Source: Bacteroides sp. CAG:927 (GTDB lineage Bacteria > Bacteroidota > Bacteroidia > Bacteroidales > Muribaculaceae). Taken from it: 61,341 nucleotides of DNA. A model generated the notes under the pieces. That model ran no database searches, had not been told where the DNA came from, and saw only the letters and a program-made list of their open reading frames with translations. This document shows positions 35,175 through 43,479 of this stretch, piece after piece. Every line of letters starts with the position of its first letter. Position 1 is the first letter of the stretch. The position numbers were made by a program, and so were the translations under genes. The stretch lies in assembly GCA_000431155.1 (NCBI GenBank), contig HF985637.1:1-61341 (forward strand). Direction: 5' to 3'.

Positions 35175-35549
35175 ATGAAAAAAGTAATTTCCACTAACGC
35201 TGCCCCGGCTGCTATAGGCCCGTACAGCCAGGCCATTAGAATCGGTGACTTCATTTTTATTTCAGGCCAGATTCCTGTAAATCCCGCAACTGGGAATATT
35301 CCTGAAGGTATCAAGGCTCAGACAGCACAGTCCATTGCAAATATCAAAGCTATTCTTGCTGAAGCCGGTATTTCTATAGATCATGTCATCAAAACCACTG
35401 TATTTTTAGCCGACATGAGTCTTTTCGGTGAAATGAACGAAGTTTACGGCAATGAGTTTACCTCACCGTATCCCGCACGTTCTGCTGTAGCTGTGAAAGA
35501 ATTACCCAAACAGGTATTGGTAGAGATTGAAACAATCGCGGCTGTATAA
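35175..35549 (+). CDS. ridA: RidA family reactive intermediate deaminase
   Basis: A 124-residue protein that hydrolyses enamine/imine intermediates from PLP enzymes. It begins KKVISTNAAPAAIGPYSQAIR and shows FISGQIPVNPATG, and the catalytic Arg in PARSAVAVKELPKQVLVEIETIA. Length and motifs are fully typical. Confidence 0.96.
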   Translation: MKKVISTNAAPAAIGPYSQAIRIGDFIFISGQIPVNPATGNIPEGIKAQTAQSIANIKAILAEAGISIDHVIKTTVFLADMSLFGEMNEVYGNEFTSPYPARSAVAVKELPKQVLVEIETIAAV

Positions 35550-35574
35550 GCCATAATACGACACATAAAATCAA

Positions 35575-35606
35575 ATCGGCGGCAGAAGCATCATCCTGTC
35601 GCCGAT
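35575..35606. terminator. Bidirectional terminator between ridA and folC
   Basis: Arms 35575-35585 and 35596-35606 (ATCGGCGGCAG/CTGTCGCCGAT, one G-T pair) with a 10-base loop, between convergent ridA and folC. The GGCAGAAGC...CCTGTC core is shared with the rpmE2 terminator. Confidence 0.7.
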
Positions 35607-35608
35607 AT

Positions 35609-36901
35609 TTATTTGAGACATGTAAGAAGATCAGCTACTACAAATGAGCTGCCACCTATAAATACCGAATCTGTACTTCCGGCTCTGCCAAGAGCCATTT
35701 TATATGCCTCTTCAACCGTTCTACAGATTGTCCCGTCCAAGCCGTTTTCGTTCGCAATTGATTTAAGTTTCCCAGCGTCCATTGCACGTTTCACTGAAGC
35801 TTGAGTAAAAATAATTTCGATATTAGGAATAGATTTTATGTACCCAAGTATGCCACGGACATCCTTATCACCCGCGAACCCTATTACCAAAATCTTTTTT
35901 CCCGGCATAGAAGCTATCTGAGGTGCGAGCCATTCCCAACCGCCGATATTATGGCCCGTATCACATATTACCAGCGGAAGCTCACTTAGCTTTTGCCAAC
36001 GGCCTTGGAGTCCGGTGAGAGCGCATACATCCGCACATCCTGACTTCACTGCTTCTTCACTCAGATTAAATCCCAACTTACGCAACTGCTGCAATGCGCA
36101 CAATATGGTCACAGAATTTTTTTGCTGACAAGCGCCATTTAGACCGAACACAATATCACCCCATGGAGTGCCGTCAATTTCAAAGCGGTTGTTCTCATTG
36201 CGATAAATCGCAGTGCTCCATTCGCTGTCTTCGGCAAAAGTCACAGTGCATGACACATCACGCGCCTTCGATTCAAATACATCACGCACATTGCCATTCG
36301 ATGCCTCACCTATTACACAGGGAATTCCGGTCTTCATTATACCGGCCTTTTCCGAAGCAATGGCCTCAAGAGTGTTGCCAAGAAACTGAGTATGCTCCAG
36401 CGAAATGTTGGTAATAACGCCCAAACATGGAGTAATGATATTGGTGCTGTCAAGTCTTCCGCCAAGTCCCACCTCTACCACGGCCACATCAACATTACAT
36501 TTTGCGAAATACTCAAAAGCGAGTGTCGTGGTAAGTTCAAAGAATGAAGGACTGCAATCAAGTGCCATATCTTGATATCGTTGAACGAAATCCACTACAT
36601 CCGCCTCGCTTATCATTTCTCCGTTCACTCTGATCCGCTCACGAAAATCCATAAGATGCGGCGATGTATATAACCCGACCTTATACCCTGCACTTTGCAG
36701 CACAGCAGCGATAGTATGAGATGTGGAGCCCTTGCCGTTCGTACCTGCCACATGTATTGACTTGAATTTTCTGTGGGGAGAACCAAATGCATTGTCAAGC
36801 ATAATAGCTCTGTCCAAACCGGGTTTATATGCGCCCGCGCCTACATTCTGAAACACTGGCAGCTGCGTGAAAAGGTATTGCGTGGCTTCGGGATAAGTCA
36901 T
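35609..36901 (-). CDS. folC: Bifunctional folylpolyglutamate/dihydrofolate synthase
   Basis: A 430-residue Mur-ligase-type enzyme that adds glutamate to folates. Hallmarks: HVAGTNGKGSTSHTIAAVL (P-loop), TSPHLMDFRERIRVNGEMI, EVGLGGRLDSTNI, TNISLEHTQFLGNT and DTGHNIGGW in the C-terminal domain. The frame extends 11 codons upstream to 36934 into the chromate transporter gene; the ATG at 36901 directly after its stop (TGATATG) gives the better start. Confidence 0.94.
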   Translation of the reverse strand: MTYPEATQYLFTQLPVFQNVGAGAYKPGLDRAIMLDNAFGSPHRKFKSIHVAGTNGKGSTSHTIAAVLQSAGYKVGLYTSPHLMDFRERIRVNGEMISEADVVDFVQRYQDMALDCSPSFFELTTTLAFEYFAKCNVDVAVVEVGLGGRLDSTNIITPCLGVITNISLEHTQFLGNTLEAIASEKAGIMKTGIPCVIGEASNGNVRDVFESKARDVSCTVTFAEDSEWSTAIYRNENNRFEIDGTPWGDIVFGLNGACQQKNSVTILCALQQLRKLGFNLSEEAVKSGCADVCALTGLQGRWQKLSELPLVICDTGHNIGGWEWLAPQIASMPGKKILVIGFAGDKDVRGILGYIKSIPNIEIIFTQASVKRAMDAGKLKSIANENGLDGTICRTVEEAYKMALGRAGSTDSVFIGGSSFVVADLLTCLK

Positions 36902-36902
36902 A

Positions 36903-37472
36903 TCAATAAAGTATATATCCTGCCAATCCTGCAATCAAAATCACAAGAATAGGATGGAGTTTGACAAAATACACCAGCACAAAAGCTGAGATACAAATAA
37001 TAACACTTTTAATAATATCAGCTTGCTCATATCCGAAATTGGCTGAATTCATGAGCAACAAAGCGGCAGAAGCTATAAGACCCACAACCACGGGACGCAA
37101 TCCCATGAACACACCTTTTACTATGGCACTTTCCTTGTGTCGCGATATAAAATGACTGGTATATAACGTGAGCAAATAAGATGGCACAACGACCACCAAC
37201 GTACATATCACTGAACCCAATATGCCAAACAATGGTGAAGACAGAGCAGGGGAGGAAACTCCGGGAGCAACATAGCCTATATATGTTGCCGAATTAATAC
37301 CAATCGGACCGGGTGTCATTTGCGATATTGCCACTATATCAGTAAACATCTGCTCGGTAATCCACCCCGGGCCAACAATTTCACGCTCAATAAGCGCAAG
37401 CATGGCATAACCGCCACCGAATCCAAACAGTCCGATTTTAAGGTATGCCCATATGAGTTTTAAGTATATCAT
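36903..37472 (-). CDS. Chromate transporter, half-size CHR protein (second gene)
   Basis: A 189-residue membrane protein with one CHR domain: FGFGGGYAMLALIEREIV (residues 15-32), ISQMTPGPIGINSATYIGY and several C-terminal helices. Short CHR proteins are encoded in pairs and assemble with opposite topologies. It overlaps the preceding CHR gene by 4 bp. Chromate itself need not be the natural substrate. Confidence 0.92.
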   Translation of the reverse strand: MIYLKLIWAYLKIGLFGFGGGYAMLALIEREIVGPGWITEQMFTDIVAISQMTPGPIGINSATYIGYVAPGVSSPALSSPLFGILGSVICTLVVVVPSYLLTLYTSHFISRHKESAIVKGVFMGLRPVVVGLIASAALLLMNSANFGYEQADIIKSVIICISAFVLVYFVKLHPILVILIAGLAGYILY

Positions 37473-38056
37473 CGTTTATCGCTTGACTTTCTAATATTAT
37501 TTAATGTGTGATGAAACCACATATAGCCGCCGATGCCGCCAAGAACAATATACAGTATAGGACTTGACACAACGGGCAACTTTGACCAGATGAGCAATGC
37601 CACCGCTATGGGAATTATAACCGTCTTCCAATTGAGCTTGGCAGCTTTGGCAGCCGACAGCACGGGAGCAACTATAAGAGCCACAACTGCCGGACGAATT
37701 CCTTTGAATACAGGCGACAATATGGAATTATTTTTAATCATATCGGGAGTCAGAAAAATAGCAATGGCAAGTATCATGAAAAATGAAGGAAGAATTGTGC
37801 CTAATGCAGCACAAATTGATCCTTTTACACCTCTCAGTTTATCACCGACGGCCACAGAAATATTAACAGCCAGAATACCGGGCAATGACTGCGCTACTGC
37901 GAGCAAATCAAGAAATTCCTCTCGCTCAAGCCAATGATGCTTATCCACAATTTCACGTTCAATTATGGATATCATAGCCCAACCCCCGCCAAATGTAAAT
38001 GCACCTATTTTAAAAAATGACACAAAAAGCCGTAAATACAAAGATTCTTTTGCCAT
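37469..38056 (-). CDS. Chromate transporter, half-size CHR protein (first gene)
   Basis: A 195-residue CHR-domain protein with FTFGGGWAMISIIEREIVDKH near its N-terminus, then AVAQSLPGILAVNISVAVG and four or five C-terminal helices. The frame is open to 38083, but that ATG lies on the TAATTTTG promoter box, so the ATG at 38056 (MAKESLYL) is used. It is the first of the CHR pair leading into folC. Confidence 0.92.
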   Translation of the reverse strand: MAKESLYLRLFVSFFKIGAFTFGGGWAMISIIEREIVDKHHWLEREEFLDLLAVAQSLPGILAVNISVAVGDKLRGVKGSICAALGTILPSFFMILAIAIFLTPDMIKNNSILSPVFKGIRPAVVALIVAPVLSAAKAAKLNWKTVIIPIAVALLIWSKLPVVSSPILYIVLGGIGGYMWFHHTLNNIRKSSDKR

Positions 38057-38080
38057 GTTCTTACCTGAAAAAAATCCCTG

Positions 38081-38088
38081 CAAAATTA
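38081..38088 (-). promoter_or_regulatory. Promoter -7 box (TAATTTTG) of the CHR-folC operon
   Basis: The minus strand reads TAATTTTG, 24 nt before the ATG at 38056. Confidence 0.55.
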
Positions 38089-38120
38089 CTTATAATTCCA
38101 TCCACAAACAATTAAAATAC

Positions 38121-38128
38121 TATCTTTG
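38121..38128 (+). promoter_or_regulatory. Promoter -7 box (TATCTTTG) of the META lipoprotein gene
   Basis: TATCTTTG lies 78 nt before the ATG at 38207, giving a leader of about 75 nt; 32 bp separate it from the divergent box. Confidence 0.5.
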
Positions 38129-38206
38129 CATTCAATTCTAAAATTAGTGAACATTTTCTGTGTTCATTTATTGTATATATAGTATAACCATAATTCAAAC
38201 ATAATT

Positions 38207-39049
38207 ATGAACAAGTCTATTATTATAACAGCTGCGGCAGTTCTGTTTTTATGCTCGTGCAATAGCCGTAAGGTTGCCGTAACCACAACCGGTCAGGTAA
38301 AGACCGAAACTGCAACTCAAACAGAAGGAGCCATACAAAAGGTACTTTACGGTCAATGGATTGCCACTAATATTAACGGTACAGCAGTTACAGGCAATGA
38401 CCGTCCTTATATGGTGTTTGATGAATCATCTACCAATCCGTTCATAGTAAATTTATATGCCTACGATGGATGCAATATTCTCAACGGTGCCCTTGCTGTT
38501 ACTCCCGGCGGTCAAATGAGCCGCACATCCGAGTTCTTGTCCACCATGAAGATGTGTCCCGATGCCCAATACGAAATAGGGTTTACGATGGCTCTAAACA
38601 CCGTAAGCAAATACAGTATTGAACAGGTAGGGCGTGATTACCTGCTTTACATCAAAAATGCACAAGGCAACACAACCATGACACTCAGGAAAAGTGATCT
38701 CGGATTTGCAAATGGTGCATGGCAAGTGACAAAGCTTAATGGTACAGCTGTTCCAACCGATGTGGAGATGCAGATGGTAATTGACATACCGGAACAAAAA
38801 CTGCATGGCAACGCCGGATGCAACACCATGAACGGCTCAATTTATATGAATCCTGATATACAGAATTCACTTGAGTTCAAAAATATTGCCACCACACGAA
38901 TGACCTGTCCGCAAATAGCTTTGGAGCAGCAATTACTCACGGCACTTGCCCAAGTCACAACTGTACAATTAGGCAAAGACGGCTCATTGATGCTTGTTGA
39001 CGCAAATGGTCACACCCTCGTAACTCTGACAAAACTCAATCTCAAATAA
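38207..39049 (+). CDS. Lipoprotein with two META (HslJ-like) domains
   Basis: A 280-residue protein with lipoprotein signal (MNKSIIITAAAVLFLCSC, Cys18 in the lipobox). Two META/DUF306 domains follow. The first (about residues 45-160) has GQWIATNINGTAV, YDGCNILNGA and STMKMCPD. The second (about 168-278) has GAWQVTKLNGTAV, GNAGCNTMNGS and ATTRMTCP. The duplicated (G)CN-x-x-N-G and M-x-C-P elements identify the family, known from the heat-inducible HslJ. It is predicted in the outer membrane or periplasm; role unknown. Confidence 0.86.
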   Translation: MNKSIIITAAAVLFLCSCNSRKVAVTTTGQVKTETATQTEGAIQKVLYGQWIATNINGTAVTGNDRPYMVFDESSTNPFIVNLYAYDGCNILNGALAVTPGGQMSRTSEFLSTMKMCPDAQYEIGFTMALNTVSKYSIEQVGRDYLLYIKNAQGNTTMTLRKSDLGFANGAWQVTKLNGTAVPTDVEMQMVIDIPEQKLHGNAGCNTMNGSIYMNPDIQNSLEFKNIATTRMTCPQIALEQQLLTALAQVTTVQLGKDGSLMLVDANGHTLVTLTKLNLK

Positions 39050-39069
39050 CAACTCTTTTAGATATGTAC

Positions 39070-39106
39070 AACGGCGACCTCTGCTTTGAGGCCGCCGTTA
39101 TTTATT
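39070..39106 (+). terminator. Intrinsic terminator of the META gene
   Basis: Arms 39070-39081 and 39088-39099 (AACGGCGaCCTC/GAGGcCGCCGTT, one mismatch), then ATTTATT, between convergent META and fucO genes. Confidence 0.7.
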
Positions 39107-39120
39107 GGAAAAAATTAATA

Positions 39121-40275
39121 CTACAGTACTTTTGCGTACAATGCCTTTATGTCATCAAGTGTAACATCGCGAGGATTGCCGGGGGTGCACACATCTTCCA
39201 ATGCTTGTTGTGCCAGCGCAGGTATATCTTCGGCAGTGATACCGAGTTCGCTCAGATGCTGAGGAATACCTACTTTTATGGCGAGATCCTTAACGGCATC
39301 ACAAGCAGCCTGCGAGGCTTGTTCTTTTGTCATACCTGAAACATCTACGCCCATTGCTTTTGCAATTTCAGGATATTTGTTCAGACATGCGGGCATATTG
39401 AATTCCATAATTGTAGGCAGCAATAAAGCATTGGCAACCCCGTGAGGCACATCAAACAGTGAACCCATAGGATGAGCCATACCATGTACCAATCCGAGAC
39501 CGACATTGGAAAATGCCATTCCGGCTATGTACTGAGCAACTGCCATGCCGTTGCGAGCATCAGCATTGGTAGGTTCTTCCACTGCCACAGGCAGGTATTT
39601 GCTGATCATACAGATTGCCTCCAGTTCAAACATATCCGACATCTCCCATGCTCCCTTAGTTATATAACCTTCAATAGCATGAGTCAATGCATCCATACCG
39701 GTGGCCGCCGTAAGTCCTTTTGGCAACGAATACATCAATTCGGCATCAATAATGGCCACGGCAGGAATATCATTCGGATCCACGCATACCATTTTCTTTT
39801 GCTTGTCTTCATCAATAATCACGTAATTGATTGTCGTTTCTGCAGCTGTTCCGGCTGTTGTAGGCAAAGCTACTATTGGCACACTTTTATGCTTTGTAGG
39901 AGCACATCCTTCAAGTGACACAATATCTCCGAATTCGGGATTGTTTGCCACAATACCTATGCCCTTGGCGGTATCCATTGCCGAACCGCCTCCTATAGCG
40001 ACAATAACATTAGCTTTGGATTCTTTGAATGCCTTAAGTCCATCCTTTACATTTGTAACTGTAGGATTTGGCTTTACTTCGCTGAAAATTTCATACGGTA
40101 TTCCTGCCTCGTCCATAACATCGGTCACCATCTTGGCAACACCGAATTTCAACAATCCTTTGTCGGTTACAACAAAAACTTTTTTACAGCCCAAACGATT
40201 CAGCACTTCAGGCAATTCTTTACGTGCACCCGGTCCGAAATAGGACACTTCATTGAGAATAAAACGATAGCTCAT
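39121..40275 (-). CDS. fucO: Lactaldehyde reductase (iron-containing alcohol dehydrogenase)
   Basis: A 384-residue group III alcohol dehydrogenase close to FucO, which reduces lactaldehyde from fucose or rhamnose breakdown to 1,2-propanediol. It starts MSYRFILNEVSYFGPGA and has the NAD site AIGGGSAMDTAKGIGI, PTTAGTAAETTINYVI, and the metal-binding DALTHAIEGY and GLVHGMAHPMG...PHGVANA histidines. Other fuc genes are absent nearby. A generic propanediol dehydrogenase role cannot be excluded. Confidence 0.9.
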   Translation of the reverse strand: MSYRFILNEVSYFGPGARKELPEVLNRLGCKKVFVVTDKGLLKFGVAKMVTDVMDEAGIPYEIFSEVKPNPTVTNVKDGLKAFKESKANVIVAIGGGSAMDTAKGIGIVANNPEFGDIVSLEGCAPTKHKSVPIVALPTTAGTAAETTINYVIIDEDKQKKMVCVDPNDIPAVAIIDAELMYSLPKGLTAATGMDALTHAIEGYITKGAWEMSDMFELEAICMISKYLPVAVEEPTNADARNGMAVAQYIAGMAFSNVGLGLVHGMAHPMGSLFDVPHGVANALLLPTIMEFNMPACLNKYPEIAKAMGVDVSGMTKEQASQAACDAVKDLAIKVGIPQHLSELGITAEDIPALAQQALEDVCTPGNPRDVTLDDIKALYAKVL

Positions 40276-40305
40276 ATTGATTTAGGTATAGATTATTTAT
40301 GTGTG

Positions 40306-40313
40306 TAAAGATA
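40306..40313 (-). promoter_or_regulatory. Promoter -7 box (TATCTTTA) of fucO
   Basis: The minus strand reads TATCTTTA, one base off TAnnTTTG, 30 nt before the fucO ATG. Confidence 0.45.
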
Positions 40314-40380
40314 ACTAAGGTTATTGATTTTGCCAAACATTTATCGCCAATATTTGTAGAACATATAGCCATACGACAAC

Positions 40381-40411
40381 AGAGGCCGTGCTCTGAATGA
40401 ACACGGCCTCT
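40381..40411 (-). terminator. Hairpin after the NagB-PIG-L gene
   Basis: Perfect 10-base arms AGAGGCCGTG (40381-40390) and CACGGCCTCT (40402-40411), 22 nt after the stop. The minus-strand U-tract is poor, so termination is likely but not certain. Confidence 0.5.
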
Positions 40412-40433
40412 TTATAATTAATCAATCCGATTA

Positions 40434-42416
40434 TTAATCAGTAATGGGATGGTACTGCACAAAAGCTTCTATAGCTTCATACGATGCAAGACCAAGCTTC
40501 TCGTACAGGTTCGCTGTAGCTCTGTTGCGTTCTTCAGCACGCTGCCAGAACAAACGGTCATCGTCACCGAGGAAAGGTGCATTCTCCATTTGGCTCTGAT
40601 GCTTGAGGATAGAGTTGCGTTTGAATCGTAGTTCCTCAGGAGAAATGGGTACAGCCATTTCAATGTGGTCAATTTCCCATTCTGCCCATGCGCCACGATA
40701 CATCCATATGCGGCAATCTTTCATCCAGTCTTCATTGCGAAGCTCATAGAGGGCTGCAAGCACGGCATCTGTGCATACGCGGTGTGTACCGTGGGGGTCA
40801 GCAAGGTCACCGGCCACAAATATTTCGTGAGGCTTAACATCCTCAAGCAATTTCTTTACAATGTTGATATCGGCTTCCGAAAGATCACCTTTCTTGATTG
40901 TTCCGGTTTCGTAGAAAGGCAAACGCAGGAAATGAATATTGTCGTGCTTAACACCAATATAATGACAAGCAATAGTAGCTTCGGCCTGGCGAATCATTGT
41001 CTTGATTTCGCGAATATCCGAAGTATCCATTTCGCCAGGTTTTTTCTTCATCACAAAATCGCCAACTTCCTTTGAAAGCTTTTCATAGCCTTCGGTATCA
41101 AAATTGAACATCGGCGCAATCTTATCCATCATGAGGAAATAACGCATCATATCCTCATCACCTACGGCTATATTTCCGGAAGTTTCGTATGCCACGTGTA
41201 CATCATGCTTCTGGTCCACAAGGCGTTTAAGTGTGCCACCCATGGATATTACATCATCATCGGGGTGAGGGGAGAACACAATCACACGTTTGGGATAAGG
41301 ATTTGCACGCTCAGGACGGTATGTATCATCTGCATTGGGCTTACCGCCGGGCCAACCGGTAATGGTATGCTGCAAATCATTGAATATCTTTATATTCACA
41401 TTGTAAGCTGAACCATAAAGAGCGAGCAGTTCACCAAGACCCCAATCATTATAGTCTTTGTCAGTCAGTTTCAGGATTGGTTTGCCGGTCATGTCGCACA
41501 ACCAAACGATAGCACGACGGATAAGCTTGTCGTTCCATTCGCAGGAAGTAACTTTCCAAGGCTGAGATATGCGGGTGAGACCTTCGGCGGCAGGCAAATC
41601 AACCACCACTTTTGCATGGGGATGATTTTGCAGGAATGAAGCGGGAACCATAACCGATGCCGGTTCTTCCACAGTCTTCTTAATTATGGCAGCACGATTT
41701 TCGCCCCAAGCCATTGTTACAATGCGGTTAGCCGATAAGAGATTGGCGATACCAAGTGTAATGGCTGTGGTAGGAGCATCCTCACAATTAAATTCTGAAG
41801 CAATGTTGTGACGAGCTTCGCTGCTTAAGAGCACCAGACGGCAGAATGAAGAAGCGGCAGAACCGGGTTCGTTGAACGCAAGAGAACCGGTTTGACCGAT
41901 TTCACAAATAGTCAGGTCAATACCACCTTCATCTTCAATTGATTTCTCATAAGCCTTACATGTTTCATACATATTCTCCTTAGTAACTGCGGAGTCAATG
42001 GTACGCACATTTTCGGGCTTGATATTCACATGATCAAGAAGCACATCTTTGAGACGTGTAAAGGTGCTGGGACCACCGGGTATCAATGGAAAGAATTCGC
42101 TAATATTGAAAACCACAACATTAGAGAAATCCACTAATCCTCTTTTATAAAGGTCTATCAATGAAGCATAAGCACTGTGCGTACTGAGACCGGAGCCAAG
42201 CGCAAGCACACATTTGCCTTTTTGGTCAACGCTACGCTTGATGTTTTTAGCAATCTGGGCAGCCACGTATTCGCTACCGTCAGCAGCAGTCTCAAAAATA
42301 CGAGTGTAAACCTTTTCATCGCGGGTAAGAGCAGCAAGCTCTATTTCTCCCTGTGGATCATAATAACGGCGAGGAATACGATCCAATTTGATTTGTGAAC
42401 TAAGATTAGTTTTCAT
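40434..42416 (-). CDS. NagB-like/PIG-L deacetylase fusion protein
   Basis: A 660-residue two-domain protein usually annotated glucosamine-6-phosphate deaminase in Bacteroidetes. The N-terminal part (about 40-330) aligns with NagB, but key residues differ: NISEF (104-108) replaces NMDEY (catalytic Asp72) and GQTGS (174-178) replaces GPDGH (Asp141, His143); only the FNEPG Glu is retained. The C-terminal part (about 370-640) is a PIG-L/LmbE zinc deacetylase with SPHPDDDVISMGG and DPHGTHRVC. Deacetylation of an amino sugar is the likelier activity, with the NagB domain perhaps a sugar-phosphate sensor. An intact nagB lies 1 kb away. Confidence 0.85.
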   Translation of the reverse strand: MKTNLSSQIKLDRIPRRYYDPQGEIELAALTRDEKVYTRIFETAADGSEYVAAQIAKNIKRSVDQKGKCVLALGSGLSTHSAYASLIDLYKRGLVDFSNVVVFNISEFFPLIPGGPSTFTRLKDVLLDHVNIKPENVRTIDSAVTKENMYETCKAYEKSIEDEGGIDLTICEIGQTGSLAFNEPGSAASSFCRLVLLSSEARHNIASEFNCEDAPTTAITLGIANLLSANRIVTMAWGENRAAIIKKTVEEPASVMVPASFLQNHPHAKVVVDLPAAEGLTRISQPWKVTSCEWNDKLIRRAIVWLCDMTGKPILKLTDKDYNDWGLGELLALYGSAYNVNIKIFNDLQHTITGWPGGKPNADDTYRPERANPYPKRVIVFSPHPDDDVISMGGTLKRLVDQKHDVHVAYETSGNIAVGDEDMMRYFLMMDKIAPMFNFDTEGYEKLSKEVGDFVMKKKPGEMDTSDIREIKTMIRQAEATIACHYIGVKHDNIHFLRLPFYETGTIKKGDLSEADINIVKKLLEDVKPHEIFVAGDLADPHGTHRVCTDAVLAALYELRNEDWMKDCRIWMYRGAWAEWEIDHIEMAVPISPEELRFKRNSILKHQSQMENAPFLGDDDRLFWQRAEERNRATANLYEKLGLASYEAIEAFVQYHPITD

Positions 42417-42457
42417 ATAATGATACTATATTGATTTAGGTCATGGTTATATGCATA

Positions 42458-42465
42458 CAAAGTTA
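42458..42465 (-). promoter_or_regulatory. Promoter -7 box (TAACTTTG) of the NagB-PIG-L gene
   Basis: The minus strand reads TAACTTTG, 41 nt before the ATG at 42416. Confidence 0.55.
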
Positions 42466-42580
42466 CATAGATTTTAATTATTCACAACATCTATTGCATA
42501 AAAAATCATAATAAATATGCATCCTTGCATAAATAGGCGCAAGGATGCATGGCACAAAATTTCTAATGTTTATCTCGGAT

Positions 42581-43330
42581 TCAAAATGCCTTAAATCCGA
42601 GTCGGAAAGAAAGTACGGGATACACTTTCAGCTTGTTTATAATTTTCTGATATGTATTATTGTCTTCATATTCAGAGGCATCAAGACTTCCATAATCTGT
42701 ATATACCTTGGGCTTGCCCTGAATCTGAACACCAAGCTCAATACCGAAATTCACAAGCTTGTTTGGTAATGTTCTTCCCCATCCTATGCCGAAATAGGGA
42801 CGGAATCCGTTAACTTTTATGCCGCCTTTCACATCACCGTTCTCATTTGTCGGCACATTATAATTGCCTATGATAACGCCACCGCTCATTTGGTCGCCAT
42901 ACATTTCATACTGCTCTTTGATCTCATCGCTGTGGCCGGATATTTTCACCAGTTTATTGCCCGAGAAATATGCACCTACAGCCACATAAAAAGGCACTTT
43001 GGGAACAGGATACACATTAAATATTACATGAGCCTGTGTACGGCCAAGTCTTCCTTGCAGATCCATTGTCCCCTGATAGTTGCCGGTATTACCAAAATGA
43101 TCATAATACTCAAAATCTGCATCAGCATTGAACTTGATGTCAGGCATAAAATCTACGCCGGCACGGATATTGACGAATTGAGTAATATTGCTGACGGCTT
43201 CTATAGAAATACCGTTCGTTCCAACTTGCACATTTGCACCGAGATGATCAAAAAACTGAGCCTTGGCCGGAACGGACAAGGATAATAACACTGCACCTAA
43301 TAAAGGTAATTTGGTAAAGAATCTGTTCAT
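42581..43330 (-). CDS. Predicted outer-membrane beta-barrel protein
   Basis: A 249-residue protein with a signal peptide (MNRFFTKLPLLGAVLLSLSVPAKA) and a body of short amphipathic strands (AHVIFNVYPVPKVPFYVAVGAYF, YFGIGWGRTLP, VLSFRLGFKAF) ending in aromatic F, as expected of a barrel. No function is assigned. The frame extends upstream to 43420, but the ATG at 43330 is the only one giving a signal peptide and lies 27 nt after the TAATTTTG box. It is divergent from nagB; a link to amino-sugar uptake is possible but unproven. Confidence 0.72.
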   Translation of the reverse strand: MNRFFTKLPLLGAVLLSLSVPAKAQFFDHLGANVQVGTNGISIEAVSNITQFVNIRAGVDFMPDIKFNADADFEYYDHFGNTGNYQGTMDLQGRLGRTQAHVIFNVYPVPKVPFYVAVGAYFSGNKLVKISGHSDEIKEQYEMYGDQMSGGVIIGNYNVPTNENGDVKGGIKVNGFRPYFGIGWGRTLPNKLVNFGIELGVQIQGKPKVYTDYGSLDASEYEDNNTYQKIINKLKVYPVLSFRLGFKAF

Positions 43331-43357
43331 AATTGCTTTTATTATGTAAATATTCCA

Positions 43358-43365
43358 CAAAATTA
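43358..43365 (-). promoter_or_regulatory. Promoter -7 box (TAATTTTG) of the barrel gene
   Basis: TAATTTTG on the minus strand, 27 nt before the ATG at 43330; it lies downstream of the alternative ATG at 43420, which is therefore rejected. Confidence 0.55.
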
Positions 43366-43413
43366 GAAAAATAGCCCAATATTTTACATGTTTTATACAC
43401 CTTAAAAATATTA

Positions 43414-43445
43414 TTTGCAAAAAAATTATTTAATCACTATTTTTG
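43414..43445 (+). promoter_or_regulatory. Consensus promoter TTTG-N20-TATTTTTG of nagB
   Basis: TTTG at 43414-43417 and TATTTTTG at 43438-43445 are spaced by 20 bp; the nagB ATG is 34 nt beyond. Confidence 0.7.
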
Positions 43446-43479
43446 TGCATTACTAATACCTAATAAACCAAATTTAGCA

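Noticed and set aside
36903..38056. A single chromate transporter gene split by a frameshift
   Set aside because: Each half has its own start, its own F-G-F/T-G-G-G motif and full CHR domain, and the 4-bp ATGA overlap is normal for paired short CHR genes.
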